A DNA stretch of 64,000 nucleotides from Pagrus major (Eukaryota > Chordata > Actinopteri > Spariformes > Sparidae). The DNA is taken from the NCBI RefSeq assembly GCF_040436345.1, contig NC_133220.1:6698436-6762435 (forward strand), given 5' to 3'. How positions within the stretch are numbered: the first letter of the stretch is position 1; each line of letters starts with the position of its first letter. The notes beneath the pieces were generated by a model, which was not told where the DNA came from, did no database searches, and saw only the letters and a program-made list of their open reading frames with translations. Shown piece after piece: positions 14,566-34,216 of the stretch. The position numbers were made by a program, and so were the translations under genes.

Positions 14566-17500
14566 TTACCTTCTCAACATGTTGTTGCAGCTGGTTCTGG
14601 GCGGTCGTACGGCTGGCAGGTAGATCCTGAACGACCTTTCTCGGAGTTCCGATCTCTTCATCGGCATCGGCTTCCAGAAACACTCGCTCATCAAAATCTC
14701 CCACCGTCAACACGTACTCCTCATACTCCCTATTTATGGCTTTACTGAACGCAACACACACACACACACAATGTTCAAAACTTTAATTCATCGACACAGA
14801 TGGAGACAGAGTTTAGGATAGTTACTTTTCCCTTTGACTTCTGATCAGTGATCGTCTTACTTGTTATCAATGAAGTTCTGTGGATCCAACAGTTCTGTCA
14901 GATGCTCCTCGCTGCCTTTCAGGATCTGATTAGAGAGTAAATTCAGGACAAACATGAGTCACCAATAACAGATGGATAAATAGAGGGATATTGGTAGAGA
15001 TTGGTAAGAAGAGAAAGATCAAGTAAAGAGGGAGTGGATTATTGTATGGGAGGAGGACTGAAGAGAGGGATAAAGTGAGGATGGAAGGAAGGATCCAGTC
15101 AGTACCTGTTTCTGGAACAGTTTCTGTATGTAGGGTTTGAAGTAGTGCTGTTTGATGCCTTTGGCCTCCACAACCAGCCCATCGTGAAGCTCACACAACC
15201 TCTCCAACACACACGGAGGAGGCTCGTCCGCTGAAACGTGGCTGTCAGCGCGGTACAGAGCAGGCAGACCTAAACACACACATAAAAATAAGCATACATG
15301 GCAGGACACAAAGAGACTACTCCAGCAAATAAATTATTGTAAATAATGAGCTTTATGTTCAGTCTAAACACAGATCACAGTCTGACCTCTGAATGTGGGG
15401 TTGATGAGGTCCTTCCTATTGGCACAGAGCAGAGCGTTGCCAAACACCAGGTCCAGACAGCAAAGCAGCAGGTGGTATGAGTTCACCAGGTCATCACCGA
15501 TCATACGGAAGTTACCTTCACAAACACACAGTTGATATATACAGTCACATCATATATCACACAGAAGTTATCTGCTTCCTAACTAGAGCTATAACAGTTA
15601 ACTGATTATTGGATTAGTTGATCAATAGAAAATTAATGCAACTATTAAGATAATTGATGATTTGGTGTAGAGAAGCAAAAAATCTGATAATGACCGAATT
15701 AAAATTTTTGGATTAACTGAAAACTACATCAGAGACTTAAATATTGTTTTTTCAAAGCTGCTGTAAAGCCTCATTTTGAGCATTTGCTCTGATGTCAGCA
15801 GAAACATTACAGAGTTGAGTTTGGTACCTTTGGTGTAGACAAACAGAGTCCAGCAGAACTTGAACACATCGCTGATGTGACAGGGTAGCCGCCTGCAGAG
15901 CCAGAGAGAGGACACACACACTCAGATAGATCGGGCTGGGTGACTGTCTGTGTGTTTACGTTTGCTTTCCCCTCCGTAAGCAGCAATTACAGAAACAAAA
16001 ACTAAATGTGACAGAGAGAATAAAATCGCTGTGCTTGTGTCTTTTGCTTCAGGGCTAACAGTGTGTGTGTTTGTGTGTGCGCGCGCCTTGCCTGTGTTTC
16101 CTGCTGCGTGGTTGCCGTGGCGGTTCCCCTCCCTGCGGGTTCTGAAACATGTCCATGAAGATGGGCTCAAACTTGCGGAAAATCACAGTAGAGACCTCAA
16201 AGTTGCGCTCCAGTCGCTCCATGCGCTGCCTGAAGTCCTGCGAGAGGTTGGACATGTCAGCCCACTTCCTCATCTTTGAGAAGAACTGGATCAGACTGGG
16301 AGGACAGACAGAGGAGTGTTAGGAGCAACAGAAATGTATCACTAAAATATATAAACAAGGTATCTGCAGTTTCCAGAGATAAAAATTTAAACACATTAAA
16401 AACCTTCTAATGGTACCTGGAAAAAAGCCAGATGTTTTAAAGGTCTAAACATGAAGAAAAAATAAAGGCTGATAAACAAAGAAAGCAACGTTGTCTGATG
16501 AAGCAGAATGGATGCATAAAATAGTTAATGCAGGTCTACTAAGCAGATAGAGCGATATGGAGTTCATTACGCTCACGTACACCAGTCAAATAAGTTGAAC
16601 ATTTGTACTATGTGACTGAAATGCAGCATTTCAACCAGGGAAAGATGAGCAGTAAGTTTAATCTCAATATTATGAATCCCAGCTATATTGTAATTTGAAG
16701 AAACTCCAGTCAAAAACTCTCACTCATTAAAAGAATGAGTTCAAAAAGAATTGCTTACGCCTGTGTACATTGAAGGATTAATGGTAATTATTCTTTATCA
16801 AAATCCTCAGTACTTGTTCCCTCGTTGCGTTATCTCCCCTTCTCTGCAGCTCAGCAAGAAAAAAAAACTGTGAATTTTATTTCAAGAAGTCTGTCACTTT
16901 GGACGACGCCTCCCTGAGTTGTCGAACTCAGACTACAGACACCTCATAATAACTTCAGCTCAACTAACAAATTCATTCTTACACAAATGTAAAGTAAAAA
17001 AAAAATAACACCAACTAACTCCCTTCAATGTGTAAATGGTAGTTGCTGTGATTTGCCAGATGTGTTATATCTCTGACATTATGAGGAACTGCAGAGCTGA
17101 CAGTGACTGACCTGAGTTTGGCGGTGCGAAGGATCCTGGTGAGGGAGACACAGTTTCCTTCCATCAACCCTTTACCCACTGTGGGAGTGGATCCTTTCCT
17201 ACAGGCTGCATACAGCGAACAGGCCAACCAGTGGACCACCTCTCCCTGCACAAACACAGCAACACAGTTAAACCATCTTCATTCTGCATAAATAAAAAGG
17301 TCATCAGTCACTGACCCATTACAAACACAAACTTATGCACATTAACTGGAGCAAAACATGATGAGTATGTCTAGAAAGGAAAATATGTAGTGAAACATCT
17401 ATTTACAAATTCAGCAGAAAGTGGAAGTGAAATGCTTCAACAACTTCTTTTTAGCTTCCAGTCATCTGGATGTCACAGCACTTTTTCATTCTAGAATAAT

Positions 17501-20500
17501 TTCTATTTTTTTTTTTATTTGATTAAATTGAAGAAAATACAGCTGGTTGTTTTTAATGAGGCTGGTGAACAAAATGTTAGGACCCAGTGAGTAATTATAA
17601 TTCTGCAGCCTTTGACTGATGGCGATGAAAGTCTTAACAAAAAGCACCACAATAAGACTGCACAACATCTCACCACCATACTAATCATTTGTTTGGATCA
17701 GCTTCTTAAATGTGAATATTTTTTTTAATCGTTTCTCAGTTTTATATAACCACAAATTCAATGTTCGGGCTTTAGTTAACTGGACAAGCAACAATTAATG
17801 TGATTATATCGACTTGGGCTCTTCTGTTTCTGACATATTGTAGATATAACAATTGATCACCTATCAGGAAAATGACTTGAAGATAAATCTGTAATAATAA
17901 TAACGATAATAATCAGCATCTCTATTCTTGACACAAAATTGAAGTCAGTCGAAACTGCTAATTGTCACCTTGTAGAATGACACAGGACGAAAGCAGCTGT
18001 TAGCAAGGTGGATAACTTAAGTTGTGTGTGACTTTTTGTGTAATTCAAGCGTGTGGTTGCTGCTCCTGCCTCTCTTATCACCTTGAGGTAAAGTGGTAAT
18101 GATGTGGTGGACTTTGATCGCTGTGTTCGATGGTGATAATGATAATGATGTAATCACTGGCCCAGGGTTGGGCAAATACTCTCGTAGAGGGAAACGCAGA
18201 TAGGCAGCTGTCATGTCAGAACATGTCAATTAACCAAGAATGGTGCTGTAGAAAATCTTCATCGTCAGAACATTAAACATCTTTCCTACAAAGCTTCAAA
18301 AGGTTCCATTATTGTTTGCAATATCTAAATTCAACAATATGTTTATTATTGAGGTCACAGTTAAAGGTTGTGTTGTACTGGACAACATTATATTAAAAGA
18401 TGTTTCTAATGTTTGTCCTTCCCTTTTACAAACATCAGGGTGGCAGAATATTAGAAACAACTCTCACCATAATGCTTTCTAGTACAACACCAGCACCATA
18501 CATATAATTAATACATATAATTGATTTAATACTTTCATGAAAGTGTCAACAAAAAAAGTAAACATTAAAGGCATCATAATAGTTGACTTTATGGCACAAC
18601 AGTTGTACTGGATGGCATTAGATCTATCATGGCATAGTTTGCTTTATCATGCCTTGTATTACATTGTAGTAGCTGTTCATAATGTATATGTATTATTGTT
18701 TTTACTGTATCTGTTCTTTTGGCCTCTTCTGCAGCTGTGACAATTCAATTTAACTGTGTGGGATCAAAAGTCATCTCATCAAACATCTGCTGCTTACAGA
18801 TTCTCAAATGTGATGTTTGCAGAAACAATTAAATCTAAAACCTTTAAATCAATGTTGGCCATATGTTTTTTGTTTTTTTCCAGGATGATAATGTCTTCTG
18901 TCTTATTTATTTACGATCTTATCTCTTGTTCTATTGTGGTGCTTTTAACTCTAGGTCCCTTTTTGAACATTGACATTGTCTGATGCTATTCAGCTGTATT
19001 CCTGACATGTTTTAATAGGATTTTTCCTCATGTAAAAAGCATGTTGCATCTTGTTTTAAAAAGCAGATGTGAAACAAATTGTCAATAAACTAACTATCTC
19101 TGAGAATTGATTATGGCCACTTTTTCACTACTTTCTGACATTTTTACAGGCCAAACGATCCATAAAATGAAATGTAAACACTCTGTTTCATAGCTTTTGG
19201 TCAGAAGTATGATTTAGAATTTCAATTAAAGTTAGTGCATCTGTTTTTGTTTTTGTTGAATGTGCGTGGGATCAATAGTCATCTCATCAAACATTGCTGA
19301 TTACAGCTTCACAAATCTGAGGTTTGCAGGAACAATTTTAACGTTTATCAGCCTTAGCAATAGGTTTTACCTCCCCAGTTCAATCATGTCTTCCTTTTCA
19401 TTTTTGGTTCAGTACCTTATGTCTGTTTTTGTTGTGGTGGGTTTTATTCAACATCACATTTTGAACTTGGTGAAACAGTTAGTCGATAAATTACCTAGTT
19501 ATACAAATGAGGATATTCTAATATGTCAACCTCAATTTAAAGCGACTTCATGTGTTTTTTTACTTCGTTTATCTGTGTGGGATTAAAAGTCATCTCCTCA
19601 AACATTTGCAGGAAACAGCTTCTCAAATGTGAGGTCTGCAGAAATGACTACATCTAAAAAGGTTTGTCAACCTTATATCAACATCAGCCATATGTTTTAT
19701 CTCCCCAGTTCACTCATGTCTTCTGTTTGACTTCTGCTCAGAACCTGTGTGTGTTTTTGTTGTGGTGTGTTTTATTCAACATCATATTGTCTACTTGTAA
19801 TTGTCTGATGTTGTTCAGCTATGGTCCTGAAACGTTTTAATTCTAAATTTTCCCATGTAAGACATATTGTAGCTTATTTTGAAAGGAGAGGTGAAAATGT
19901 TGTCGATTAATTAAGCATTTTAACAAAACAAGACATTTTGAGACGTCAACTTTGACTCTAAGAACTGGTTGCTGTAATTGTTTTCACTGTTCTGTCATTT
20001 TTACAGACCAACCCATATCTAGATAAAGATGGCGACAAGTGGCAGGCCTTTTTAAAAGGGCTGTTTCTGTTGGTCAGAAGTAAACAATGTTAAATAATCA
20101 TATTGGTCTCAAATAATGTGGGATTTTGACAGATATGTTAGATACTTTATCGAGTAATTCATAACTTAACGTTACTAAGTAGGTAAATAAAAGATAGAAG
20201 GATTACATGATGAAAACAATCGTTGGTTGAAGCCCTTTAACCCAGTGTTTGTGTCCCACACTGCTATGAAGTTTAGCTAGTTCTGCAGGGAGTTTACAGC
20301 ACAACTAAAGTCAAAGGTATTTCATTAATTATGTAGTTTAACTCCACTAAACAGCCACAAGGAGGCTATCCAGAGGACATTATTTACCTCCAGTGTGTAT
20401 GTATTCCATATGGCAGTGAAGTTGTCCATGGCTTCAGTGGCAGTCTGCTCGTCCATGTTCAGCTCCTGACACAACGTCTCCAAACTCCTCCGGATTGAAC

Positions 20501-20549
20501 TCTCCTCCATCCTCCCGGACTCGGAATCCGACGACTCTTCGCCCCGCAT
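8298..20549 (-). CDS. rbl1: Retinoblastoma-like protein 1 (p107), complete, 22 coding exons
   Basis: Pocket protein that binds E2F4/5 and forms the DREAM complex to repress cell-cycle genes; nuclear. Exons in coding order: 20549-20388, 17245-17112, 16295-16092, 15892-15828, 15515-15387, 15269-15106, 14925-14861, 14744-14570, 14092-13926, 13431-13319, 13003-12900, 12501-12364, 12176-12012, 11496-11346, 11256-11041, 10778-10576, 10310-10134, 9768-9697, 9584-9497, 9092-8944, 8832-8668, 8492-8298. They sum to 3201 nt and join in frame to 1066 aa, against about 1068 in human p107. Visible: N-terminal cyclin-like half, pocket A and B, the cyclin-binding KRRLF in the spacer (11180-11194), many SP/TP sites, and a C-terminus ending LLKRLQDVVSER plus three residues. 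That ending and the DFDER/EEYVLTVG segment favour p107 over p130 (RBL2). Introns 3 and 21 use GC donors. Microsatellites and MITEs sit in several introns. Confidence 0.97.
8584..8660. repeat. (TG)n microsatellite in rbl1 intron 21
   Basis: About 38 TG units. Read on the gene strand it is a CA tract starting within 10 nt of the GC-type 5' splice site of exon 21. CA-rich RNA next to splice donors is a known binding target of hnRNP L. Confidence 0.9.
9150..9350. repeat. Dispersed AT-rich repeat in rbl1 intron 19
   Basis: Sequence of the type TTAATCAATC...TTAATCGTTTGAGTCA followed by a GGCAAAAAATC block resembles a widespread fish interspersed repeat. A related diverged fragment occurs at about 15590-15720 in intron 4. 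Family assignment is from general familiarity only. Confidence 0.45.
13283..13314. repeat. (TG)n microsatellite at the donor of rbl1 exon 10
   Basis: On the gene strand the intron begins GTACC followed at once by about 15 CA units. Confidence 0.85.
14516..14563. repeat. (TG)n microsatellite at the donor of rbl1 exon 8
   Basis: On the gene strand the intron begins GTAAACG followed by more than 20 CA units. Confidence 0.85.
18756..20020. repeat. Three diverged copies of a repeat in rbl1 intron 1
   Basis: Three blocks beginning near 18756, 19260 and 19576 share GTGGGAT(C/T)AA(A/T)AGTCATCTC, then CAAACAT and a TTTGCAG(A/G)AA block. The first and third also share a distal part (TTGTCTGATG..TTCAGCT...CCTGA.A..TTTTAAT) near 18977 and 19800. 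They are all in one orientation. No protein is encoded. The middle copy is truncated. Confidence 0.65.
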
Positions 20550-20559
20550 TCGTGCAAAC

Positions 20560-20830
20560 TTCCAGTTACACTTTCAGACTAGTTTAAAAATCCACCCCAC
20601 CGTCAAATCCAACACACCAAAACACGACAACACCGCATCGAAACAACACAAGCCAACCCCACGACCGGCGCACTTCCGCTAACCATCCCCACAATGCAGC
20701 GCGTTGGCGCGAAAACTGCTGGGCGGCGACCAATCACAGGCGAGGGGAGCGTCGGTCTCGAGAGCCGTTCGCCCAACCCCCTTCGTCCTGCCTCGTGCTC
20801 CTTCCAGCCAACCGTTACCAAGCAACCGGC
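20560..20830 (-). promoter_or_regulatory. rbl1: rbl1 promoter, CpG-rich, with E2F, CCAAT and X-box motifs
   Basis: The block upstream of the rbl1 start is GC- and CpG-rich compared with its surroundings. It contains TTGGCGCGAAAA at 20704-20715; read on the gene strand this gives TTTTCGCGCCAA, a full E2F consensus. A CCAAT box lies at 20730-20734, and GTTACCAAGCAAC at 20814-20826 fits the RFX X-box pattern with a 1-nt spacer. E2F control of the p107 promoter is established in mammals, so the E2F site supports the gene call. No TATA box was seen. Confidence 0.7.
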
Positions 20831-21535
20831 AGGTCATCACCTCACTACGAAGACGTAAACTGATTAAAACCTTCTTTACGTCAGTGTTTACAGTTAAAAA
20901 GACAAAATGGAGGCTAAGTTTTACTCAGCTGACTTTATTGATGATGTTCAGCCAGACTATTTACAAATGTTAAGTTAGGTTGCACATTAAAAGGCATTAA
21001 AGACCTGAGGGATCGCAGTGACACTTGCTCGTCCACCATTTTGGATGTGAGTAGCAATGTGTGTTTCCATCAAGTTTTGTGCAGACAGTCATGGTCCCCA
21101 GAGGATGATTACACTGACTTTAGTGCCACCAGCAGGTCAAAGGTTTCACTTATCCTGTAAAATATTTCAACATCCAGGTCTGACTGGCACAACATTTTAA
21201 TTCTCTGTGCTGTATCGTAAACAACTGGACTTTTTAAACAGATATTCATGGTCCCCAGAGGATGAATCAAACTGACTTCAGATAGGCTGTCATGTGACTT
21301 TTACTGTAGCACCACTATGACATCTATTTCAGTGGTTTTGAGTGAAGTATTTTAACAACTATTAAATATTTTTGACATATTTGTTAGTGTAGAATGAACA
21401 CTGTCTCAGTGAGAATGAATTTTCTCTAATGCCATCATCAGGTCATGCTTAATGCTTCATAGCAAATACTTTGCTTTGTTAATACTCTAAACAAATTTAA
21501 ATCTAGCTGTTTTAAGTAAAGGAAAAATATATGTA

Positions 21536-21550
21536 TATATATAAATATAA

Positions 21551-21620
<70 letters not shown>
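21536..21620. repeat. (AT)n low-complexity tract
   Basis: Almost pure TA repeat of about 80 bp with a few interruptions on the left. Confidence 0.9.
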
Positions 21621-21625
<5 letters not shown>

Positions 21626-22894
21626 GGAGTATAGAAAATACAGGCTAGCCCTAACATCTGTGTTTATAGGCCTTTACATTACTGATGTAAACAAATGCAA
21701 ACTGCTTTCAGAAAATTGGGGAATTATATTTTATTGGATTTCAATCTCAGTTTGATTCACCACAACTTGTCAAAACCTGACATGGAGTAGCAACTTTCTC
21801 TGTCTTCCTATTTGTTGAGGTGCACATAGATGAATGAAGCTCTAGAGGGCAGTGTTCAGCTATAACTGAGAGCACCTCACTGCTGATGTTCAGCTGCTTT
21901 AGTCCAGTGGATCTTCAGAGGCCAAAGACACTCACAGGAACAGGGGAAGCAACTAATACAAAATAATTCAAGTAGAATTTTAATGAAATAAAGGTCGGCA
22001 TCTGCAAACTCTTGTTTATTTTCCCATCAGTCATATTCACTCATCTGAGCATCACTCTATATTTGACACCTGGTCATAAACGTCCCCCCCAAAAAAACAA
22101 GTTTAGGTCATACAATGTATGTGCATGTGCTTTAAGTGTTGATTTCTCACAAATAGTGGTATTTTTATTACAGTTAAAAGAATGCATTTGAATAGTATAT
22201 TTAACCGTTTTCATGTCTGTCGTTTGAAATATTAGTCACTTGCTTGTCAAAAAGAGAGCAGCTCTCTCCATAACTTTGTCTGAAAATGTTTTAAAAAGCA
22301 GGAAAGAAAAAACACTCCTTGTGAGTCTTTTTAGTTCATGTTCACTTTATTTGTAATGCAACAGTAGTAAAGTAATAAAGACACTTAATCCCATTACATC
22401 TGTAGCTGAAAACTACGAGTTAATCTGATAACAGCATCAAGAACGTTCTAACAAAACAACCTCAGAGTAAAAAACTGAGCTGAAAAAGTCTGAGTTAAAG
22501 ACACAAAACTCTGTGTTGGATATAAAATGCATAACAGAATATCCCCAAAATGATTTTAAAAACTACAACAATCTTATATTCTAATAATCTCACCACAGAT
22601 TAATGGAATATAGAAAATAATACAAAGTCTAGTACAGCGTTAGGAGCCAAAGAAGGTTAAAGGCCCCGAGCTACTTGGTATAACTAAAGTCCGACAGACT
22701 GCAGTTAAGACGTTAAAATCTTTATATTGTTAAAATCATATCAGGCGCAAAAAATCCCGGCTCTATTTCCAATTAATTTTCCATGTTTAGATGTATAAAT
22801 GATTTTATTTTTCCATTATTCTACACTAAGTAAAAGTTAGTAATTATATGACCCCTTGCACACACAAGAAACCTGTTAGAAAATAAAACTGTAG

Positions 22895-22896
<2 letters not shown>

Positions 22897-22981
<85 letters not shown>
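22897..22981. repeat. (TG)n microsatellite
   Basis: About 42 TG units immediately left of a MITE end. Confidence 0.92.
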
Positions 22982-22983
<2 letters not shown>

Positions 22984-22985
22984 TG

Positions 22986-23311
22986 TAGTGGTGGAAGAAG
23001 CACTCAGATAAAAGTACTAATACCACGCAGTAAAAATACTCCATTACAAGTAAAAGTCCTGCATTTAAAATGTAACTTTTGTTAAAAAAAATATATATAT
23101 GTAAGCATAATCAGGAAAATGTATTTAAAGTGTTAAAAATAAAAGTACTCAATGAAGTGATTGTGATTGTACTTCACTAAAATCTTAATACATAAAGTAA
23201 CTAGTAAGTGAAGATTGTAGTGGAGTATAAAGTACAATGTTTCCTTCTGAAAGTAGATCGTAGCAGAAAAGAAGTATGTGAGTATATGTACTTAGTTACC
23301 TTCCACCACTG
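22986..23311. mobile_element. hAT-like MITE with AGTGGTGGAAG ends
   Basis: The left end TAGTGGTGGAAG and right end CTTCCACCACTG are inverted repeats, and the interior is rich in AAGTACT/AGTAAAAGT blocks. This arrangement is familiar from a very abundant teleost non-autonomous element. A (TG)n tract abuts the left end and another starts just after the right end. Confidence 0.7.
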
Positions 23312-23373
23312 CATGCATGTTGTGTGTGTGTGTGTGTGTGTGTGTGTGTCTGTGTGTGTGTGTGTGTGTGTCC

Positions 23374-30877
<7,504 letters not shown>

Positions 30878-31657
30878 GGTGGAGGCAGAGATGATGGGGT
30901 GCAGAGATGGAAGATGGAGATATGAATGAATGGAGGAAGGAGAGCAGATAGTGGAAAGACTGAGATAGAGGACAAATATACAGATTAAGAAGACACTCTC
31001 TGGCTGTGCTGAGCAGAGAATGAACAACTGAGTCAATGAGAGGCAGAGAAGTGAAACAGGTGAGTGTAAGATGTCTGAGCACAGTGAGGCATCTCAGGTG
31101 TCTCATGGCCTTTAAGCCTCCCCAGGTGGAGTCAGCGGAGGAGGAGAGAAGCTGGAGCACAAAGAGCCGTGGTGTCGGATATCTATTGTTCTAATCTTCA
31201 GAGAAAACGTAAAGAAGTTACCTGTTTTCTGCTGACTCAGCACATTCAATGGATTAGGAGTCAACCAATATGTTTCTTATTTAATTTTTTCTGGGCCATT
31301 AATGATTATTGATGATCAGGCAGACGGATAACACACATTTGGAAACATTATGAAATGAAAAACTCCAACACAAATTTCAGCTGAAATTCCTTTAAACATA
31401 TATTCATTCAAAATCAGTGCATTTACTCAAGTACTGTACTTAAAAAATCTTCTGGGTTACTTTTCTTGAGTATTTGGCCGATGCCACAGCAGAGTCAAAC
31501 CAGGTCCTCACCAGTGCCCCCTGCACTCCAAAGGACCACCTACAGTCTGATCATTATTCAAGCTTGAGTTTTTGGTCGTTCATACAACACTGTTCAAAAC
31601 AGTCCTTTTGTTACAATCAGTGGAGCCTTTCTATAGTTACAGCACAGACACAGCTTA

Positions 31658-31799
31658 AATAAAAACGAAATACTGGTAATTGATTGCAGCTGAGACGGTC
31701 TCAGATGATGAAATGTATGGATCATTTTCTCATTTTGTCAAAGTCTTCAAAAATGACTTTTCTGTCAAACTCAACGCTAAATAACTCGCAGCCTCTCTG
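31658..31799 (+). repeat. Direct repeat A, left copy
   Basis: Begins AAATAAAAACGAAATACTG, contains GAGACGGTCTCAGATGATGA and CAAAGTCTTCAAAAATGAC, and ends CAGCCTCTCTGG. A near-identical copy in the same orientation is at about 34071-34216, so the pair brackets the satellite array and the inverted repeats like the ends of one insertion. Confidence 0.75.
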
Positions 31800-31917
31800 G
31801 TACGGGAACGCGCATCAGTTCAGAGGAAGTGTGCGTAGGTCTACTACGGGTCAGCTGGCAGACGCAGCACCGAGAGAAATGTTTTTTTTACTGTGCAGTC
31901 CTGTAGCCCAAGTGAGC
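31800..31917 (+). repeat. Inverted repeat B, left arm
   Basis: Starts near GGGAACGCGCATCAGTTCAG and ends CTGTAGCCCAAGTGA. Its reverse complement is present at about 33600-33722, on the far side of the array. Confidence 0.75.
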
Positions 31918-33134
31918 AGGCCCTGCCGAAAAGTGACTGCACCCTGTAAGTCCTTATTGCAAGGAGTGATATTGACCAAATTCACTGTACATGCACCTGG
32001 TTTCCTCTACTATTAATGCTGAAAAGACAGAGAATGTAACCCCTCCCAATCCAGAGTTACAGGGTGCAGTCACTTTTCGGCAGGGCCTGCCGAAAAGTGA
32101 CTGCACCCTGTAACTCTGGATTACAAGGAGTGATATTGACCAAATTCACTGTACATGCACCTGGTTTCCTCTACTATTAATGCTGAAAAGACAGAGAATG
32201 TAACCCCTCCCAATCCAGAGTTACAGGGTGCAGTCACTTTTCGGCAGGCCCTGCCGAAAAGTGACTGCACCCTATAAGTCCTTATTGCAAGGAGTGATAT
32301 TGACCAAATTCACTGTACATGCACCTGGTTTCCTCTACTATTAATGCTGAAAAGACAGAGAATGTAACCCCTCCCAATCCAGAGTTACAGGGTGCAGTCA
32401 CTTTTCGGCAGGCCCTGCCGAAAAGTGACTGCACCCTGTAAGTCCTTATTGCAAGGAGTCATATTGACCAAATTCACTGTACATGCACCTGGTTTCCTCT
32501 ACTATTAATGCTGAAAAGACAGAGAATGTAACCCCTCCCAATCCAGAGTTACAGGGTGCAGTCACTTTTCGGCAGGCCCTGCCAAAAAGTGACTGCACCC
32601 TGTAAGTCCTTATTGCAAGGAGTGATATTGACCAAATTCACTGTACATGCACCTGGTTTCCTCTACTATTAATGCTGAAAAGACAGAGAATGTAACCCCT
32701 CCCAATCCAGAGTTACAGGGTGCAGTCACTTTTCGGCAGGCCCTGCCGAAAGGTGACTGCACCCTGTAACTCTGGATTACAAGGAGTGATATTGACCAAA
32801 TTCACTGTACATGCACCTGGTTTCCTCTACTATTAATGCTGAAAAGACAGAGAATGTAACCCCTCCCAATCCAGAGTTACAGGGTGCAGTCACTTTTCGG
32901 CAGGCCCTGCCGAAAAGTGACTGCACCCTGTAAGTCCTTATTGCAAGGAGTCATATTGACCAAATTCACTGTACATGCACCTGGTTTCCTCTACTATTAA
33001 TGCTGAAAAGACAGAGAATGTAACCCCTCCCAATCCAGAGTTACAGGGTGCAGTCACTTTTCGGCAGGGCCTGCCGAAAAGTGACTGCACAGTGACACAG
33101 TGATATTGACCAAATTCACTGTACATGCACCTGG
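31917..33134. repeat. Tandem array of about 165-bp units with palindromic junctions
   Basis: Seven nearly identical units and one partial unit. Each starts CCTGCCGAAAAGTGACTGCA and ends with the inverted form TGCAGTCACTTTTCGGCAGG, so every unit boundary is a palindrome. At 32048-32122 the arms are 37 bp and perfect around a single central base. Two unit types alternate irregularly: one has AGTCCTTATTGCAAGG after the left arm, the other ACTCTGGATTACAAGG. The units share AAATTCACTGTACATGCACC and GAGAATGTAACCCCTCCCAA. No coding function. Probably amplified inside a foldback transposon. Confidence 0.88.
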
Positions 33135-33599
33135 CAAACACAGAGGATGTTATGCAGAATGTAAAGGCAATCCGTTACAGTTAGCCTACAGTTCTATATA
33201 TACTGCATTATTGTATTCATAATTATGCTCTTAAAAGTTATCCAAAAAGTTACTTAAGTAAATGTAATGAAGTAGCCTAAATGTAAATCGTTATTACCCA
33301 CCTCTGATCGCACTTACTAATTTCTCAGTATGTGTTATATGATTGCTTTCTAATGTGACGTGGAAACTTTTCTGCATTGATTTCCTAATCCTCGTTATAA
33401 AATCACTGAAACATATATTGAATTATGACTTTATTTATAGATCAAAGCGGTGTAAAATCACATTGCAACAACGATAACAACAACAACAACAACAATAAAA
33501 GTGGCAAGGTAAAGCATCTACCCTCATCAATTGTTGACAACTAGCCTACATTATGGAAACATCAGGTTACTTTTTTTATCTGCGCCGTTCTGTTTCCGT

Positions 33600-33722
33600 A
33601 GCCTCTTCACTTGGGCTACAGGACTGCACAGTAAACAAAACATTTCTCTCGGTGCTGCGTCTGCCAGCTGACCCGTAGTAGACCTACGCCCACTTCCTCT
33701 GAACTGATGCGCGTTCCCGTCG
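33600..33722 (-). repeat. Inverted repeat B, right arm
   Basis: Reverse complement of 31800-31917 with few differences (CACTTGGGCTACAGGACTGC at the left, CTGATGCGCGTTCCCG at the right). Confidence 0.75.
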
Positions 33723-34070
33723 GCAAGCAGTCTCTTCTCGGCACTACACCGCCACTGAACGTGTCTAACATACATGATGAATTAGAAAATGACAAAACAC
33801 GGACTCACTCAATGACACCACTATTAAAGGACACAATCTAATGACGTTTTGTCCACCTGCCATATCGATGAGGCACCTGCCTGCAGGCCCAGGTGTCAGA
33901 GGCGGAGGATCTCGCGTCGCCTTCTCCCTCCAGATGCGTCATTTTTCCAACCTCCCAAATAGTTATTCGCTCCTCTGAACCGTTTACACATGAAGTGAAG
34001 ACACTCAAGGAATTCATGGTTCAGCCTTATTTCAAGGTCAGGATGTGGGAGAAAGCAAAAAAAGCCAAAC

Positions 34071-34216
34071 CAAATAAAAACGAAATACTGATAACTGATT
34101 GCTGCTGAGACGGTCTCAGATGATGAGATGTGTGGATCATTTTCTCATTTTGTCAAAGTCTTCAAAAATGACTTTTCTGTCAAACTCATCGCTAAATATC
34201 TCACCGCAGCCTCTCT
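34071..34216 (+). repeat. Direct repeat A, right copy
   Basis: Matches 31658-31799 almost base for base, then diverges into a CpG-rich segment after CAGCCTCTCTGG. Confidence 0.75.

Larger units (their letters stand above)
20830..23373. other. Gap between rbl1 and keratin genes, repeats only
   Basis: No coding exon was recognised. At 21050-21450 the phrase CATGGTCCCCAGAGGATGA occurs twice (near 21090 and 21249), typical of an abundant fish interspersed repeat. An (AT)n tract runs at about 21536-21620, a (TG)n tract at 22897-22981, and a MITE at 22986-23311. The keratin 3' UTR must lie in the right part; TTTATT (AATAAA on the minus strand) at about 22804 and 22347 are candidate polyadenylation signals. 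Confidence 0.6.

Noticed and set aside
30878-31036. 53-residue N-terminal extension of the keratin frame
   Set aside because: It is hydrophobic and unlike any keratin head, while MSLSRTKR at 30877 is a normal keratin start. The extension is most likely 5' UTR.
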